64,000 nucleotides of DNA, taken from Vandiemenella viatica (Eukaryota > Arthropoda > Insecta > Orthoptera > Morabidae). This document shows positions 45,120 to 56,399 of the stretch, one piece after another. Under the pieces are notes generated by a model. It ran no database searches and was not told the origin of the DNA. It worked only from the letters and a program-made list of their open reading frames with translations. The first letter of the stretch is position 1. Each line of letters opens with the position of its first letter. The stretch spans positions 279,001,930-279,065,929 of the forward strand of contig JARYHS010008074.1 in assembly GCA_031002005.1 (NCBI GenBank), written 5' to 3'. Both the position numbers and the translations under genes were made by a program.

Positions 45120-45850
45120 ATAATTGGAGTGGTTAAATTCCTCCCCCGGTTACTTTTCTGATTTACAAATTTTAAGTTTCTAAGCGTTTTAGGTAAATTA
45201 TTCATTACTTCACTTATTCCAATCACTGTCACCGTTACCAACAGAAGAAAAGTTCTCCATCCCCTTACGCATGAAATCGAGCACCAGCTTGTGGTCAAGG
45301 TCGCCTTTCCTCTTCCATGCACTATTCCTAATTCTTTGACCAATACTCCTCCAAGCCCCTTCACCAACATGTTCCCTGTACATTACCAGCACTCTCTTCA
45401 CTTTCCTCCTTTCTTCCAATGACTCCCAATTCATGCTCCTTGATCATATCAGTTACTGACTGGTTACTGCGATAATTTCAAGAAATAAATCTAGCTGCTC
45501 TTCTTTGCACACCCTCCATCTACTGTATTTGATTACCGAAATGTGGGTCCATAACTACAAATCCATATTCAACCAATGGTCTGACCAATGTTTTGTATCT
45601 CAATTCCATAACTGCTCTGGTACAACCTCTCATCACCCACTCCAGTAAATGAAGGAATTCGTAACCTTTTCCTACCACCTGCCCAATGTGCTCTGTCCAT
45701 TTGAGTTTGTTATTAAACATAATGCCAAGATATTTACACTTCAAGCTTTCAACAAACAATTCTGACCGTACCCTTAATTTATTATTAACCTTTCGTTTTT
45801 TTTTGTCTGTATACCTAATAAGCTGACTCTTCTTGGAAATTATCTTTCAA
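45120..45850 (-). pseudogene. LINE reverse-transcriptase C-terminal fragment
   Basis: On the minus strand: KSQLIRYTDKK, then LKCKYLGIMFNNKLKWTEHI (RT motif E region) and YKTLVRPLVEYGFVVMDPHF, the 'TLVRP..EYG...W.P' motif. These are followed by a stop, then GVQRRAARF, NQSVTDMIKE, SLEERRK, and the end DWNK...EVMNNLPKTLRNLK. All are in the order of the last ~230 residues of Jockey/CR1-type ORF2 proteins. At least two stops/frameshifts break it. The catalytic YxDD region is absent. It lies just upstream of, and in opposite orientation to, the larger Jockey element. Confidence 0.85.
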
Positions 45851-46074
45851 TTTTTAATATTAGTAAAATAAATATAATTTGTTTCTTTCATTATAATTAT
45901 AGGTTTCATTTAATATACCAACCTGCCATTGAATATTATACTTTCGTTATTGACATTAACCTAATTAATTTATTAATATCTAAAACAGAACAGTGCAAAG
46001 CCAAGTTGATATCGTAGCATTGGATCTCTCACAGGCATCTGACAGAGTGCGCTATAAAATGGTGGTATATAAGT

Positions 46075-46146
46075 AGTGCCGGATCTAGGATATTGTGGAG
46101 GGGGGGGGGGGGAGGAGGGAAGGGACAAAACCAGAGCACTTGCTCC
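46075..46146 (+). repeat. Host repeat split by the Jockey insertion (left part)
   Basis: Sequence beginning GTGCCGGATCTAGGATATTG, with a G-run (46098-46114) and GGGACAAAACCAGAGCACTTG. It continues after the LINE as GGGGCGGCAATGTCAATTTT (50942 onward), so the Jockey element appears to have landed inside it. The nature of this repeat is not known to me. Confidence 0.4.
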
Positions 46147-46457
46147 GAGCGGCCACTTTGACCTCACTCGCTCGCTGTATGGTATTCGTTGTACACCAGT
46201 ATTTCCTACTTGTTGATGCGAATTCCGTCTCGCTTGCGAATCTGAGATCATAGTGAGCGACTTGCTCCTTTCTTCTTGGGGGACTGCCTTGCCCTCCCAG
46301 CCCGAGGTGTTAGGGATTACCGCTCCACGGCCCACTCCTGCGGGAGTGGAACCCCCGAGCGCGAGCGTAGGGTGTCTCCGACCTGGATACCCTACCGGTG
46401 ACAACGAAGGGTCGGAACAACACTCCCTTCCATTAGGGCGCTCCCGTTGGTAGGACG

Positions 46458-48085
46458 ATGTCAGGCTCAGAAGAGCATATTCCAGGGGAATCTACAGTGG
46501 GCGGGCGGCAGCCTACACGAAGATTCACACTCAAACCAACATCCGGACGAAGATATGGAGGTCTCACAGACACCCCATCAACCAAATCTTCCAGAAGCAA
46601 TGGAAGTTGCGCAGGCTCCTAGGAAGGAGAATCCTTGGCTCTCCTACAGAAGTTATGAATGTGAACAAAAAGCGTCTCAAGACGCCCGCACACAACACTA
46701 CCAAGAAAGTTTCGCTGACACCAGCCTACAACCCCACAAAAAAAGCTCCACTGAAGAAGACTAGGAGAACAACTGTGGATAATGAAGGTTTTGTCAACCC
46801 AAAACGCACAGCCCCTGCAGCGGTTATGTCCACCGCCACCGCCAGCAGTGAGGTATCTACAGTCAACCGGTATGAACAACTGCCAGCAGAAGAAACAACA
46901 CCTGCTTCATCAAATGATCCAACACCTGTTGCTCCATCAAATGAACGCAGGCCAGCGCCGATTGTGCTGACCTATAAAGAAGAATATATGACTCTTTACA
47001 ACACCCTCAAGCGACTATGTAATAGTGCCTTCGTTGTAAAACCGGCTGGTCGCGAATTATATAAAATTCAAACCAAGACAACTACTGACTACCTAGCGGT
47101 AGCAAAACACATTACTGACAAGGGCTGGTCTTTCTATACCTACCCCACAGTGCCAGAAAAACTACTGAAGGTAGTCATTAGAGGACTTCCTTTCAACATG
47201 ACCACCGAACATGTTAAAGAAGAATTAGAGGAGATGAACTACGCAGCCAGAACAGTGGTTAAATTGCGCTCGCCCAAAACGCAACAAGAAACACCACTCT
47301 TTCTAGTAGTATTAAATGACTCTGTAGAGAACAGATCCATCTTCCAAATGACTTCCCTATGTTCAGTGAAAGTGTCATTGGAAAAGTTACGTAGCTCAAG
47401 AGGCCCACCACAATGCTACAAATGTCAAGGGATAGGTCATGTCTCAAGGCATTGTGTAATGCCAGACAAATGCGTAAAGTGCGCAGGAGATCATGCGACG
47501 AGGGACTGCACCCTAACCAAAGGGCAAGCCCCACCAAAGTGTGCAAACTGTGCTGGCGACCACGTCGCCAGCTACAGAAAATGCCCAGCGTTCTCTAGAT
47601 TCAATGAGAAGCAAAAGATGAACAATGCTGCACACGCTGAAGCTATGAGAAAACAACGCCAACAACAACAAAAGAAACAACTGCAACAACAGTTAAACAA
47701 TCAAGAAGCCTCCCTGCAGGATCCTGATGCCTTTCCGCCCCTGCCGGGACATGGAAATGATAACCAGCAGGGATCAAGCAGCAACCAACCCGCAACTCAA
47801 ACAAATAACGAGTTCAAGGACAACCGCTCCAACAGAAGATGGGAAAATAACCAAAGAAAACAGCAGCCACCTGGAAGTGATAGGACAACCACGGATCAAA
47901 ACCTACATCAGCAGAACAAGTCTATTGATGACAGTACGAATTCAGTCCTGCTAAACATGATCCAAACTTTACTACAAACACTAATGTCCATGATTGCAGA
48001 AATCCCGCGGCAAGTTGAAGCCGCAGTAAAGGCAGCGGTGCAGGCCGTACCAAGAGGTATACCCAGCAACCAGCAACATGACTAA
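46458..48085 (+). pseudogene. Jockey LINE ORF1 (Gag-like), one frameshift near the N-terminus
   Basis: ORF1 probably begins at ATG 46458 (MSGSEEHIPGEST...). It runs in that frame to a stop near 46620, then continues in another frame, open from about 46562 to the TAA at 48085, so one indel lies near 46600-46650. The middle holds a region beginning VVIRGLPFNMTTEHVKEELE, which matches the domain that precedes the zinc knuckles in Jockey-clade proteins. Three knuckles follow: CYKCQGIGHVSRHC (47414-47455), CVKCAGDHATRDC (47471-47509) and CANCAGDHVASYRKC (47539-47583), with spacings C2C4H4C, C2C3H4C and C2C3H6C. The C-terminal third is Gln/Asn-rich. The product would bind element RNA in the ribonucleoprotein. 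Confidence 0.88.
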
Positions 48086-50782
48086 TAGGATTCAAAACTT
48101 AACCATATGCACCTGGAATGCCAATGGCATATGGAACCAAATGGGTGAATTTAGTGAGTTCCTACGTGATGAGCAGATAGATATCTGCTTAGTCACAGAA
48201 ACACACCTAAAACCTAGTGTAAAGGCTGCAGTGGCAAACTACTCATGCTACAGAAATGACAGACTGACGGCGGGTGGTGGTACCGCAATCTACATCCGTT
48301 CCACCATAAGCACCACTATGCTCTAGTCTGCACCACGAAGTACTGCCAGAACTAATGACAATTGAAGCAACTGGTATCGCTGCTGACACGTCCAGTGGCA
48401 GGATGATTATTATCTCCGCCTACCGACGACCTGCCAACAAAGTCAATGAGGAAGAAATCGCCAAACTCCTAAACATCGCAGGGAACGTCTTCATAGCTGG
48501 GGATTTCAATGCGAAACACTGTGACTGGAATTCCAGACTTACAAATACAGCCGGCAAGCAACTACGGCGCGCTGTACAGGCAAATGATGGCATGGTATGG
48601 GGGCCCACTGAACCCACCATCTTTCAAAGAAGATATATGCCAGATGTACTTGACATCGCAATAACCAAAGGACTCAATCACACAATTGCAATAGCCACAA
48701 AAAACGCACTCTCCTCTGATCACATACCAGTCATTTTTTACCTAGCTGAGGGCGCAAGATTGAAAAACCCTAGCCGCCACAGAAACATCAAAAACATAAA
48801 CTGGGATTTATACAAACAGCACCTCACCCAAAGACTTCAAAACGCTGCACCACCTGATATCATAGGGTCCAACGCTGCTACCCTCGCCATCACTCAATGG
48901 ATCAACGAAGCAGCAGATGCTGCTTCCCCACAGCAAAAACCCATGCTGCAAAATCATTCAAAACCTCTTCCGCCCAATATCAGAGAGGCCATAACCACTA
49001 AAAACCGACTGACCAGGGAATGGCAGATTACACGTGACCCATTCACCAAACAACTCATCAATCGTATGCGGCACGAAATCAGGTCAGAAGTGCAGCAACA
49101 CAAAAATAAAGAATGGGAAGGCCTACTCAACACTTTAAGCACAGAAGACGGATCGGCTTGGAGACTAACCAGGCGAATGTTGCGAAAGGGAGGAAAGTTA
49201 CCGCCTCTTTGGTAGGCAATAGATTCGTCAGTGAACCAGAAGAAAAGGCTGAGGCAATAGCAGTAGCCTTTGAAGCCAACTTCCGACCAGTGCAGACCAT
49301 CTCGACATGCAACATATTCAGATGGTAGAAGAGCGACTGCAAAGATTTTAAATACTAACATTCCTGAAGAGGATTCAATCGACCAATTACCGAGGATGAG
49401 TCATCGGCATGTTACAACATGCAAAACCCAATAAAGCACCGGGTCATGATGGCATTGGGGACGCCACTACTAAAACGAATTTACCAAGGCGAGCTTATAA
49501 ACTATATAACCAGCCTTTTGCAATACTATTTACTTTTCCCAAACCCGGCGACTACCCCGAAACTTGGAAGCATGCAGACATTGTGGCTATTCCCCAAACC
49601 AGGGAAAGACAGAAGATCCCGAAATCCTACAGGCCTATAAGCCTATTACCAACCATGTCAAAAATTTTCGAAAAGATCTACCTGAGGAGGCTGCGACATC
49701 ACATTGACCAAGAGCATCTACTACCGAATGAACAATTTGGATTCAGAGAGCAACATTCTACATCCCAACAGCCTGCTCAGACTTGTAGAATCATGCGCTA
49801 AGTGCATTCGAGAAGAAAGAGTTTTTCGCGACAGTTCTTCTGGATGTCTCGAAAGCTTTTGACTCTGTTTGGCATCAAGGACTCCTATACAAACTCCTTG
49901 TACTAGGCATCCCCTTTGTCGCACGTGAGGCTGCTGAAAAACTACCTGACCGGCAGAACCTTCAAGGTAATTTTAGATGAGGCCGTGTCATCTACTAAAA
50001 GCATTGAGGCTGGAGTACCGCAAGGTTCAGTCATCGGGCCAGTCCTCTACAATCTTTATACAGCCGACCTGCCAAAAACTGATCGTGTGCATACTGGTCT
50101 TTATGCTGACGACACAGCGCAGTTCACAAAGAGCATAAAAGCGCAAAATGCAAGGAACTTGCTTCAGAGAGCCTGCTCAAATATTGAAGGCTGGGCCAAA
50201 AGATGGCGACTCGCCTTCAACGCAGGAAAAAGTCAGGCCACATTTATCACCAGGAGAACAGTTCCTCAGAATCTTCAACCCATCCAACTATTTGGCGAGC
50301 CGATACCATGGACCCAAACTGCAATCTACCTTGGTGTAACCCTCGACAGGCGCCTCACCTGGAAACAACACATCAGGAAAGTCAGAGCAAAGGCAGAAGG
50401 CAGAATGAGGATTCTATATCCCATTCTTAACCCGACGTCTAAACTAAAACCTGACCAGGCCATAAGACTGTACACTGCTCTGGTACGCCCGGTTCTCGAA
50501 TATGCAGCGGTTGTGTGGGGAAATGCTGCTACCTCATACATCCAAAAGCTGCAAACGATTCAAAATAGAGCAATACGCTATGCGTATAAACTGCCCAAAG
50601 AGACCCCGACCACAGTGCTACACGAAGTCAGTGGTATGGAAAAATTAAAGGACAGAATTAAAAAATTGGCTGCTAAGTTCTACACTAACAGCACCAATTC
50701 AACAAATCCACTCATTGCTCAACTAGGCAACATACTTCATTTCAATGACAATATCAGGTGGCCAGTCCACCTCATTCAGTAA
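48078..50782 (+). pseudogene. Jockey LINE ORF2: endonuclease and reverse transcriptase, multiple frameshifts
   Basis: It starts at ATG 48078, overlapping the ORF1 stop as ATGACTAA. APE-type endonuclease motifs appear in order: TWNANGI, VTETHL, GDFNAKHCDW and SSDHIPV (catalytic N, E, D/N and D-H residues kept). The RT part shows NKAPGHDGIG, YRPISLLPTMSKIFEKIYLR, a motif A region (LDVSKAFDSVWHQGL near 49843), motif B GVPQGSVIGPVLYNLY (near 50010), motif C YADD (near 50102), motif D LAFNAGKSQATF and motif E YLGVTLDRRLTWKQH. It ends with TALVRPVLEYAAVVWGN. Frame breaks lie near 48315, 49200, 49315, 49400, 49570, 49770 and 49915; the RT from 49916 to 50782 is one open frame. Function in an intact copy: target-primed reverse transcription. 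Confidence 0.92.
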
Positions 50783-51196
50783 CCATCTCCGGAGATGACA
50801 ATCCAAATAAGCCACACCGACAAAGACAGCCAAAACAAAAATCTGGAAGGAGATGCACCAAGTGTAAGAACTTCCCCACACTCCAGGAGAAAAGCCACCT
50901 GGGTAATGATAGTCGTAGTCGTAGTCGAGCGGCCACTTGACGGGGCGGCAATGTCAATTTTTTGTCCCAGCTATGAAAGTTTGTAGATCCGTCAGTGCAT
51001 GCAAGGTAAAAATAATTGCAGTAATTGCATGAAGAAGTGACTTACTAACTGTTGCTGTATCTCTTATAGGTCTACAGTACTTGTAAGTAATGTAGTAAAT
51101 AATGAATTAATTATATTACTGTAGTCAGAGGTACACTAGCTGAATAGTTATTGTAGTTTTGAGGTAGAATTTAAGTTGATAGTGTGTAAGATTATA

Positions 51197-52120
51197 CAGG
51201 GTGTTTCAAAAAGAACTTTACAACTAGGAAAATTCATATAAATTTTATGAAATAAGGTATAGAGCTGGTTTTGGTGTTGTTTTAAAGGAAAACACTTCAA
51301 GTTTTTTTTACCTTAAACTAAAGATGTTCTATGTGGCTTCCGTTGGTTATTCTGCAGACATCCCATCGGTAGTCGATTTCTTCCCAGACTCGCACTAGCA
51401 TTTCAGGTGTAACTTGCTCAGCAGCAGCGTAAATTCTTGCTCTAAGTTCAGGTAGAGTGGCCGGCAAAGGAGGTACGTACACCATATCTTTTATGAAACC
51501 CCAGAAGAAAAATCTAGCGGTGTCAGGTCTGGGGAACGGGGGGGCCATGCAATTGGCGCATCACGGCCAATCCATTGACCTGGAAAGCGGTCATTAAGAA
51601 AATCCCGGACGTCAGTCAGATAGTGTGGTGGTGCGCCATCTTGCATAAAGAAAACATTTCGTTATCGGTCATCCTCATCGATATGTGGTATAAAAATTAT
51701 TGCAACATATCAAGGTACACTATCCCGTTGATGGTTCTCTCTTGGAAAAAAAAGCGGCCGTACATTTTCCTCTTGCTCAACGCACAAAAAACGTTCACTT
51801 TAGGGCTATCACGAACAGGTTGCAATGTTTCATGTGGATTTTCACTGCCCCAAATCCTACAGTTATGTGTGTTAACGGTTGTCGCAGACTTGGATTCTTC
51901 AAACCAAAACACGCAGCTAGCACGCTCGGGTCCAGTGAAGGCAGCCATCTTTAACGTAACTGCCGCTAGCGCCTGTGCGGCGCGATTAGGCACTAGCGGA
52001 CTACGCGAATCAAAACTTGAAGTGTTTTCCTTTAAAACAACACCAAAACCAGCTCTGTACCTTGTTTCATAAAAGCTATATGAATTTTCAAAGTTGTAAA
52101 GTCCTTTTTGAATCACCCTG
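51197..52120 (-). mobile_element. Internally deleted Tc1/mariner element with long inverted repeats
   Basis: A 924-bp element flanked by TA (51195-51196 and 52121-52122), with ends CAGGGTGTTTCAAAAAG and CAGGGTGATTCAAAAAG. The inverted repeats extend for about 110 bp (51197-51306 against 52012-52120) with around ten mismatches, which is longer than classical mariner ends. The interior is the remains of a transposase gene on the minus strand. Non-autonomous. Confidence 0.92.
51318..51960 (-). pseudogene. Truncated mariner-like transposase
   Basis: On the minus strand: MAAFTGPERASCVFWFEESK near 51950, then directly TVNTHNCRIWGSENPHETLQ, SPKVNVFCALSKRKMYG, MQDGAPPH (second catalytic D), PPRSPDLTPLDF (third D) and, in another frame, FFFWGFIKDMVYVPPLPATL ... 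YRWDVCRITNGSHIEHL. The protein joins its N-terminal start to the region just after the first catalytic aspartate. The helix-turn-helix DNA-binding domain and first D (usually in an SDE..F motif) are missing, from a deletion of several hundred bases. Later stops and at least one frameshift near 51525 also break it. The conserved order of motifs identifies the IS630/Tc1/mariner DDE family with certainty; the subfamily is uncertain. Confidence 0.9.
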
Positions 52121-52124
52121 TATA

Positions 52125-53105
52125 TGTTGGCGGCTCTGAAGACAGTCAGCCAGTGCACTACTTTGTCAGCATAGTATTACATTTTACGCGGGCCTTAGAG
52201 GAACACGACTATGTAAGAGCCGAACAATAAACAGTGAATTGTTGGTTTTTAGAAAGTGGTCACTATAAAGTTCTAAACCACTGTGATCCGATTTAATTAC
52301 TATATGTCTAGTGATTGTGAACGATTTTGTTTTAGATACATGAGTACATTTTTATAAGTGCATGGTGAAGATACTAGCTCCCAGTATTTTCCTCATGAGT
52401 GATTATTTTCAGTAAATAGTGAGCTTTGAGCAACCACCCGTGACAAGTGACTGAGTGTGCTGTCCAAGAAGTGCTGGCGGCGACTTCGGACCGAACGCAG
52501 CAAAAACTTCGTAATTAGAAGGCTTGTAGTACCAAGATGAACTAATTAACTAATTCGCCAAGTAGTAAAGCTCTCATAAGGCTCCAGAACAGCCGGAAAT
52601 TTTTACATGTATTAAAGTTGTAAACCGAAAGGTACACAGACAGAAAAATAAAAGTTTTTGTGATTATGAACTAGAGGAGGGAAGATTCCTTGTTGAAGTC
52701 ATAAAGTGAAAATGTGTTGTCATAGGATGAAAGACAAGATTGATGAATTATTGACACAAGTTATGTAATAAATAACCTGCAATTTAGGCCAGATAAATAT
52801 CAGGGCGCACCGTCAAAGAAAAGCTTGATGAACATATCAGATATTATTATATTCTTCTTCTATTTTTTACACGTCAGTTGTAGTACAGCATTCAGCCGGC
52901 ATTGTACACCTAACTTCATTCAATTGAAGGCTCAAGAAAGGAGGTGGTGGCGCAGGCGAGTGAGTGAAGTCTTAGAAATGCAGTAAAAATTATATTATAA
53001 ATATTATTATATATTATATATTTTATTATAATCACATAAGAGGTTATTCTGCTAAGAAAATCATTGTACACACGTCTGTGTTATACAGCGTTTACAGGGG
53101 TGGCA
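52125..53105. other. Non-coding stretch
   Basis: AT-rich sequence without a supported feature. Confidence 0.4.
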
Positions 53106-53110
53106 CTTCT

Positions 53111-53162
53111 CTGGCGAAGGCTACAACCAGATGGCTGAAACGTTAAGGTTTCAATTGACATG
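53111..53162 (+). ncRNA. Hammerhead-ribozyme-like motif 2
   Basis: CTGGCGA (core CUGAUGA with two changes), a stem-loop GGCTA...TGGCT (with G-U pairs), GAAAC at 53137, then a hairpin GTTAA...TTGAC at the stem III position. Same order of parts as the motifs at 36445, 57995 and 63140. Probably decayed. Confidence 0.3.
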
Positions 53163-53164
53163 AA

Positions 53165-54025
53165 TTCACCTGCAGAAGCAATAAATCACTGACAATAATC
53201 GCAGAAGTCTACCAAATGTTTATTATTTGCTCTTTCCACTGCTTAAGAGACAAATTCGTTTGTTGAACGTCCGAGGAAAGAGCATTTTTGCGCCCTAGTG
53301 CAAGGGTAGGTTGGTTCGTCAGAGTCTGGCTCTTGGCTTCCCGCACGCTTCCGAGACGCACGGAGAATCTGAGATGGCTGTTGGCCAGTAATATAGATTC
53401 CTCGGCGTCCCCCCGTACTGATGCGATACGCTCCATCCGCAGATGGATGCAAGACTTAACCTACCTCGTGCAGATATTTAATTTATTGTTATGTTACTTA
53501 ATACACCTTTAAAAGTTGATTTGTTTAATTGTTTTTTTTTATTTTTATTCTATAGATAGAGTGATACGTAAAGATCTCGGTGGTGACAACAGATGACCAT
53601 GCTAGCAGCACACCATATACCTGTAATTTTACGGAAACTTGTTTACTACCATTCACTACAAACAAATATAAGTGCTTTTTACGGCATTCCTGAAACTGAT
53701 TCTTTATTTCTACATACAGAACTGTAGAGTAAAATTTTTGGTTGAGCCTAAGAATCTTCAGACCATAATAATACCTTTCACCGTACAAGATGCTCGGGGA
53801 TGAAAAATTTTGGTGTCATAAAATATAGAAAAACTGGAAACTGCAAATCGTAACATATATTTTCTTGTTCTTTCCACACTGTCTTTGATCCTTCATCGCC
53901 TGGCCTACCTTATTTAACTGTCAAACTAAGACCTGATATCTTTCCTGGTCTGGCCATACTACTTCTCTCTAATATTAATTACCTCTTATTACTGTAACTG
54001 TCCTGTACCCATTGGTTCAATTAAT
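53165..54025. other. Unassigned stretch
   Basis: Overlapping frames on both strands at 53209-53512 in a slightly GC-rich patch; no motif recognised. The minus-strand frame at 53525-53788 looks like chance. Confidence 0.4.
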
Positions 54026-54029
54026 CTTC

Positions 54030-54770
54030 TATCTATATCTGTAAAACGAAAACCGAATAAATTTGTGCTATAAAAAACGCAGAAACTACTGAGCAGATTC
54101 CAGTGGCTGAATAGTCAGCATAATGTTTGAAACTGTGAAAACGTGGTCAAAATTGATTAAGCAGTTTTCAGGTTATCCTAGATTATTCGTAAAATAAATG
54201 TGTCGTAACATCTTAAGAAATACGTTAAATTTTAAGTTTCATCCAAAGCTTTCAAATTCTGAAAATCCATTCAAAATCAGTATTTTCTGCGTGAAATAAA
54301 CAGAATGCCGGAATAAACAGACATATTCCAGATAAATTTTTATGAATGTGGTATGTATTAATGCGCGTACGGTCTATGTTTCGATTTTCGAGCAGCAGAT
54401 GTAAATTAGATTGATATTTAACCTGGACTAAAATGAAAACTGACATTGCGTATCAAAGCATCCAAACCACCCCATTCTTAGAACTGTTCTCCAAAATCAC
54501 CGTTTAGTTTAGTACCGCAAATGGTACGAAATCAATGAAACTTGGTACACATGTATCTTTTCGGACGAATAAAAATAGTGTACGGGTAAGTCATCTTCAA
54601 CCCACTCCTTTTTTGGTAGGGTGCTGGTAAATAGATATTTGCTTTAATTCCTGAAATGGATGGCTCGAATTTATGAAACTAGGAACATGTTTCTCATTAC
54701 TTGAATAAAAACAGTGATTGGGTAAATCAATGCGCCATCGAGACCGGGGAACGCCGGGAACTTTGCTACT
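54030..54770 (+). mobile_element. Helitron-like non-autonomous repeat
   Basis: Begins near CTATATCTGTAAAACG and ends GACCGGGGAACGCCGGGAAC...GCTACTAG, with a CCGG...CCGG hairpin before a CTAG terminus followed by T. Inside, a phrase resembling 'ATGAAACTTGGTACACATG...GAATAAAAA.AGTG..CGGGTAA' occurs twice (about 54535-54590 and 54674-54725), as in many arthropod Helitron-related repeats. No coding capacity. Boundaries are approximate. Confidence 0.4.
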
Positions 54771-54779
54771 AGTTTCCTA

Positions 54780-55670
54780 ATAATACCTAGTTCCTCCACT
54801 TTCTGCCCTGAGTTAATGCTTTCATGAATAGCTAAAACATGATATAAATAGCATTCAACAGTAAAAAAAAAAAATATATATATATTTCACTATATTAGCG
54901 CTAACTAAGTTATTTTGACATTACCCTCAACTGAACTCTGAAGTTAATATTAACAGAGTTATGGTAATAGTTTTTGATCCGCGTCGATTGTATACCGTAT
55001 GCAAACTACACATCATTCTTATATCATAAATAGTAGGACTGTCATATTTTTCTTTCAAGTAATTATGTCAAATATCCGAAAAGAAATAATTTTTCCTCTT
55101 CATTATCACGAAACAATACTGAACTATTTAAATCGTATTATTCAGGATGCACCAGACCTGTGGGCAACATTCCTAAGCTGATTAAAGTTTGACAGGAGCT
55201 ATTTCAGAATACAATAGCAAAAGCGTGTCAGCCATATTCCTGCAGTCCATTAATCATATAGGATAATCCTATGTAGATACCTTGTTTGTTTCCTGTATTG
55301 GATGGTTTCACAAACATAATAATAATTCGTACATATTACACAAGCCAGTCACCGGGGTTAAGACACAACATCGCGAGCAAGATAATTTCAAGTCACGCTT
55401 TAATAAAAAGAAAATTGATAAAGGAAGACTACAGACTTCTTCAGATGACAATAAAGCAAATAAACATTCATGTAAAATTGGATAACCAGCGCGTGGGTCT
55501 AAAGAGTAAGCAAACACTGGAAAACGTTCACACTTGGATCGCTTTCGATGTCGTTACAGAATCACGGAGCGTGTTGCAAATGTTCTCTTTGATCCAGAGA
55601 AAAGAGAGAGGGATCACAATCCGCCTAGTGACTCAAAAGAAATTTTTGTTTTGTTTTTTACTTGTTGCTT
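54780..55670. other. Non-coding stretch
   Basis: No feature. The open frame 55286-55897 runs into the SINE below and is not a gene. Confidence 0.4.
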
Positions 55671-55672
55671 TA

Positions 55673-55885
55673 CCTCTTATTTACGTCAAGGTCACTAGAA
55701 CCGGGATACGACTGGGGGCTAGGAACGGGAAGGAATTTGGCCATTACCTTTTGAATGAATCATCCAGGCATTCACCTGTACTGATTTGTGGAAACCATGG
55801 AAAGCCCGAAACTGGATGGACGGATCGGGATTCGAACCCGTGTCCTTCCGAATACAATGCTAAAGCGTTGCCGTCGAATGTTAAA
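55673..55885 (-). mobile_element. SINE family A (copy 7)
   Basis: Minus-strand copy with B box GGTTCGAATCCCG, a diverged body (CCATCCAGTTTCGGGCTTTCC in place of the family ATCCAGATTTGGG block) and a tail of the GACCTTGACGTAAATAAGAGG type. More diverged than copies 5 and 6, so probably older. Confidence 0.8.
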
Positions 55886-55984
55886 ATTTTTTATTAGTTC
55901 TGTAAAGGACCTGAGAGAATATGTGATTCTAACCATAATCTTAAGCCCAATTCACTGTAAATATTCTTGACTGAAAGACAGAAA

Positions 55985-56190
55985 CCCGTAGAATTGGTTG
56001 TGCTTCAAATGAATGGAAGAATACAGACAAAGAATTACTAAATTTGATAATGTCCTTCTATAGACGTGATAACTCATATCGTTAGTCAGGTGACCGATAT
56101 AGCTGATCAGCGCGGTGTTCGATAGATTTCTTGCAGCCACTTGCACATGTTCCGCGTCCCGATAGTCTGGATTCAAGGCGCCTCACGTTT
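55985..56190. repeat. Dispersed repeat, copy 2
   Basis: Related to 35985-36150 through AATTGGTTGT and TGCACATGTTCCGCGTCCC...GGATTCAAGG. See that entry. The following 200 bases are GC-rich and unassigned. Confidence 0.35.
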
Positions 56191-56399
56191 CTGGGCAGGA
56201 GATGCCTGACAGTTGTATGGCAGCCTTGGGAGCAGCAAGTGCTTTCCAGCGGCCACGGTTCAGCCGCGTCCCCAGAGTACCGTTTCTCACCGGCAGGTCT
56301 GCACTTAACAACATTGCCTTACAAAGCATTCCTCACTCGGTCCTTCGCGGATTTTCGTTTTGTTTTTGTAACTCCGGCTACCCCATAAATTTGCAGCTC

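Larger units (their letters stand above)
46163..50925 (+). mobile_element. Near full-length Jockey-type LINE
   Basis: A 4.76 kb non-LTR retrotransposon with ORF1 (three zinc knuckles) and ORF2 (endonuclease plus reverse transcriptase). It is flanked by a probable target duplication: CGAGCGGCCACTTTGAC at 46146-46162 and CGAGCGGCCACTTGAC at 50926-50941 (one T fewer). The 3' end is a short GTAGTC repeat (50911-50925) rather than poly(A). ORF1 and ORF2 overlap by 8 bases. Several frameshifts make this copy dead, but the conserved catalytic residues remain readable, so it is not very old. Confidence 0.92.

Noticed and set aside
46447..46764. 105-codon plus-strand frame at the start of the Jockey element
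   Set aside because: It overlaps ORF1 in another frame. The ATG at 46458 gives the more plausible ORF1 start, with one later frameshift.
53209..53452. Possible exon with an arginine/serine-rich frame
   Set aside because: Both strands are open in several frames, no splice sites or motif stand out, and length is modest.
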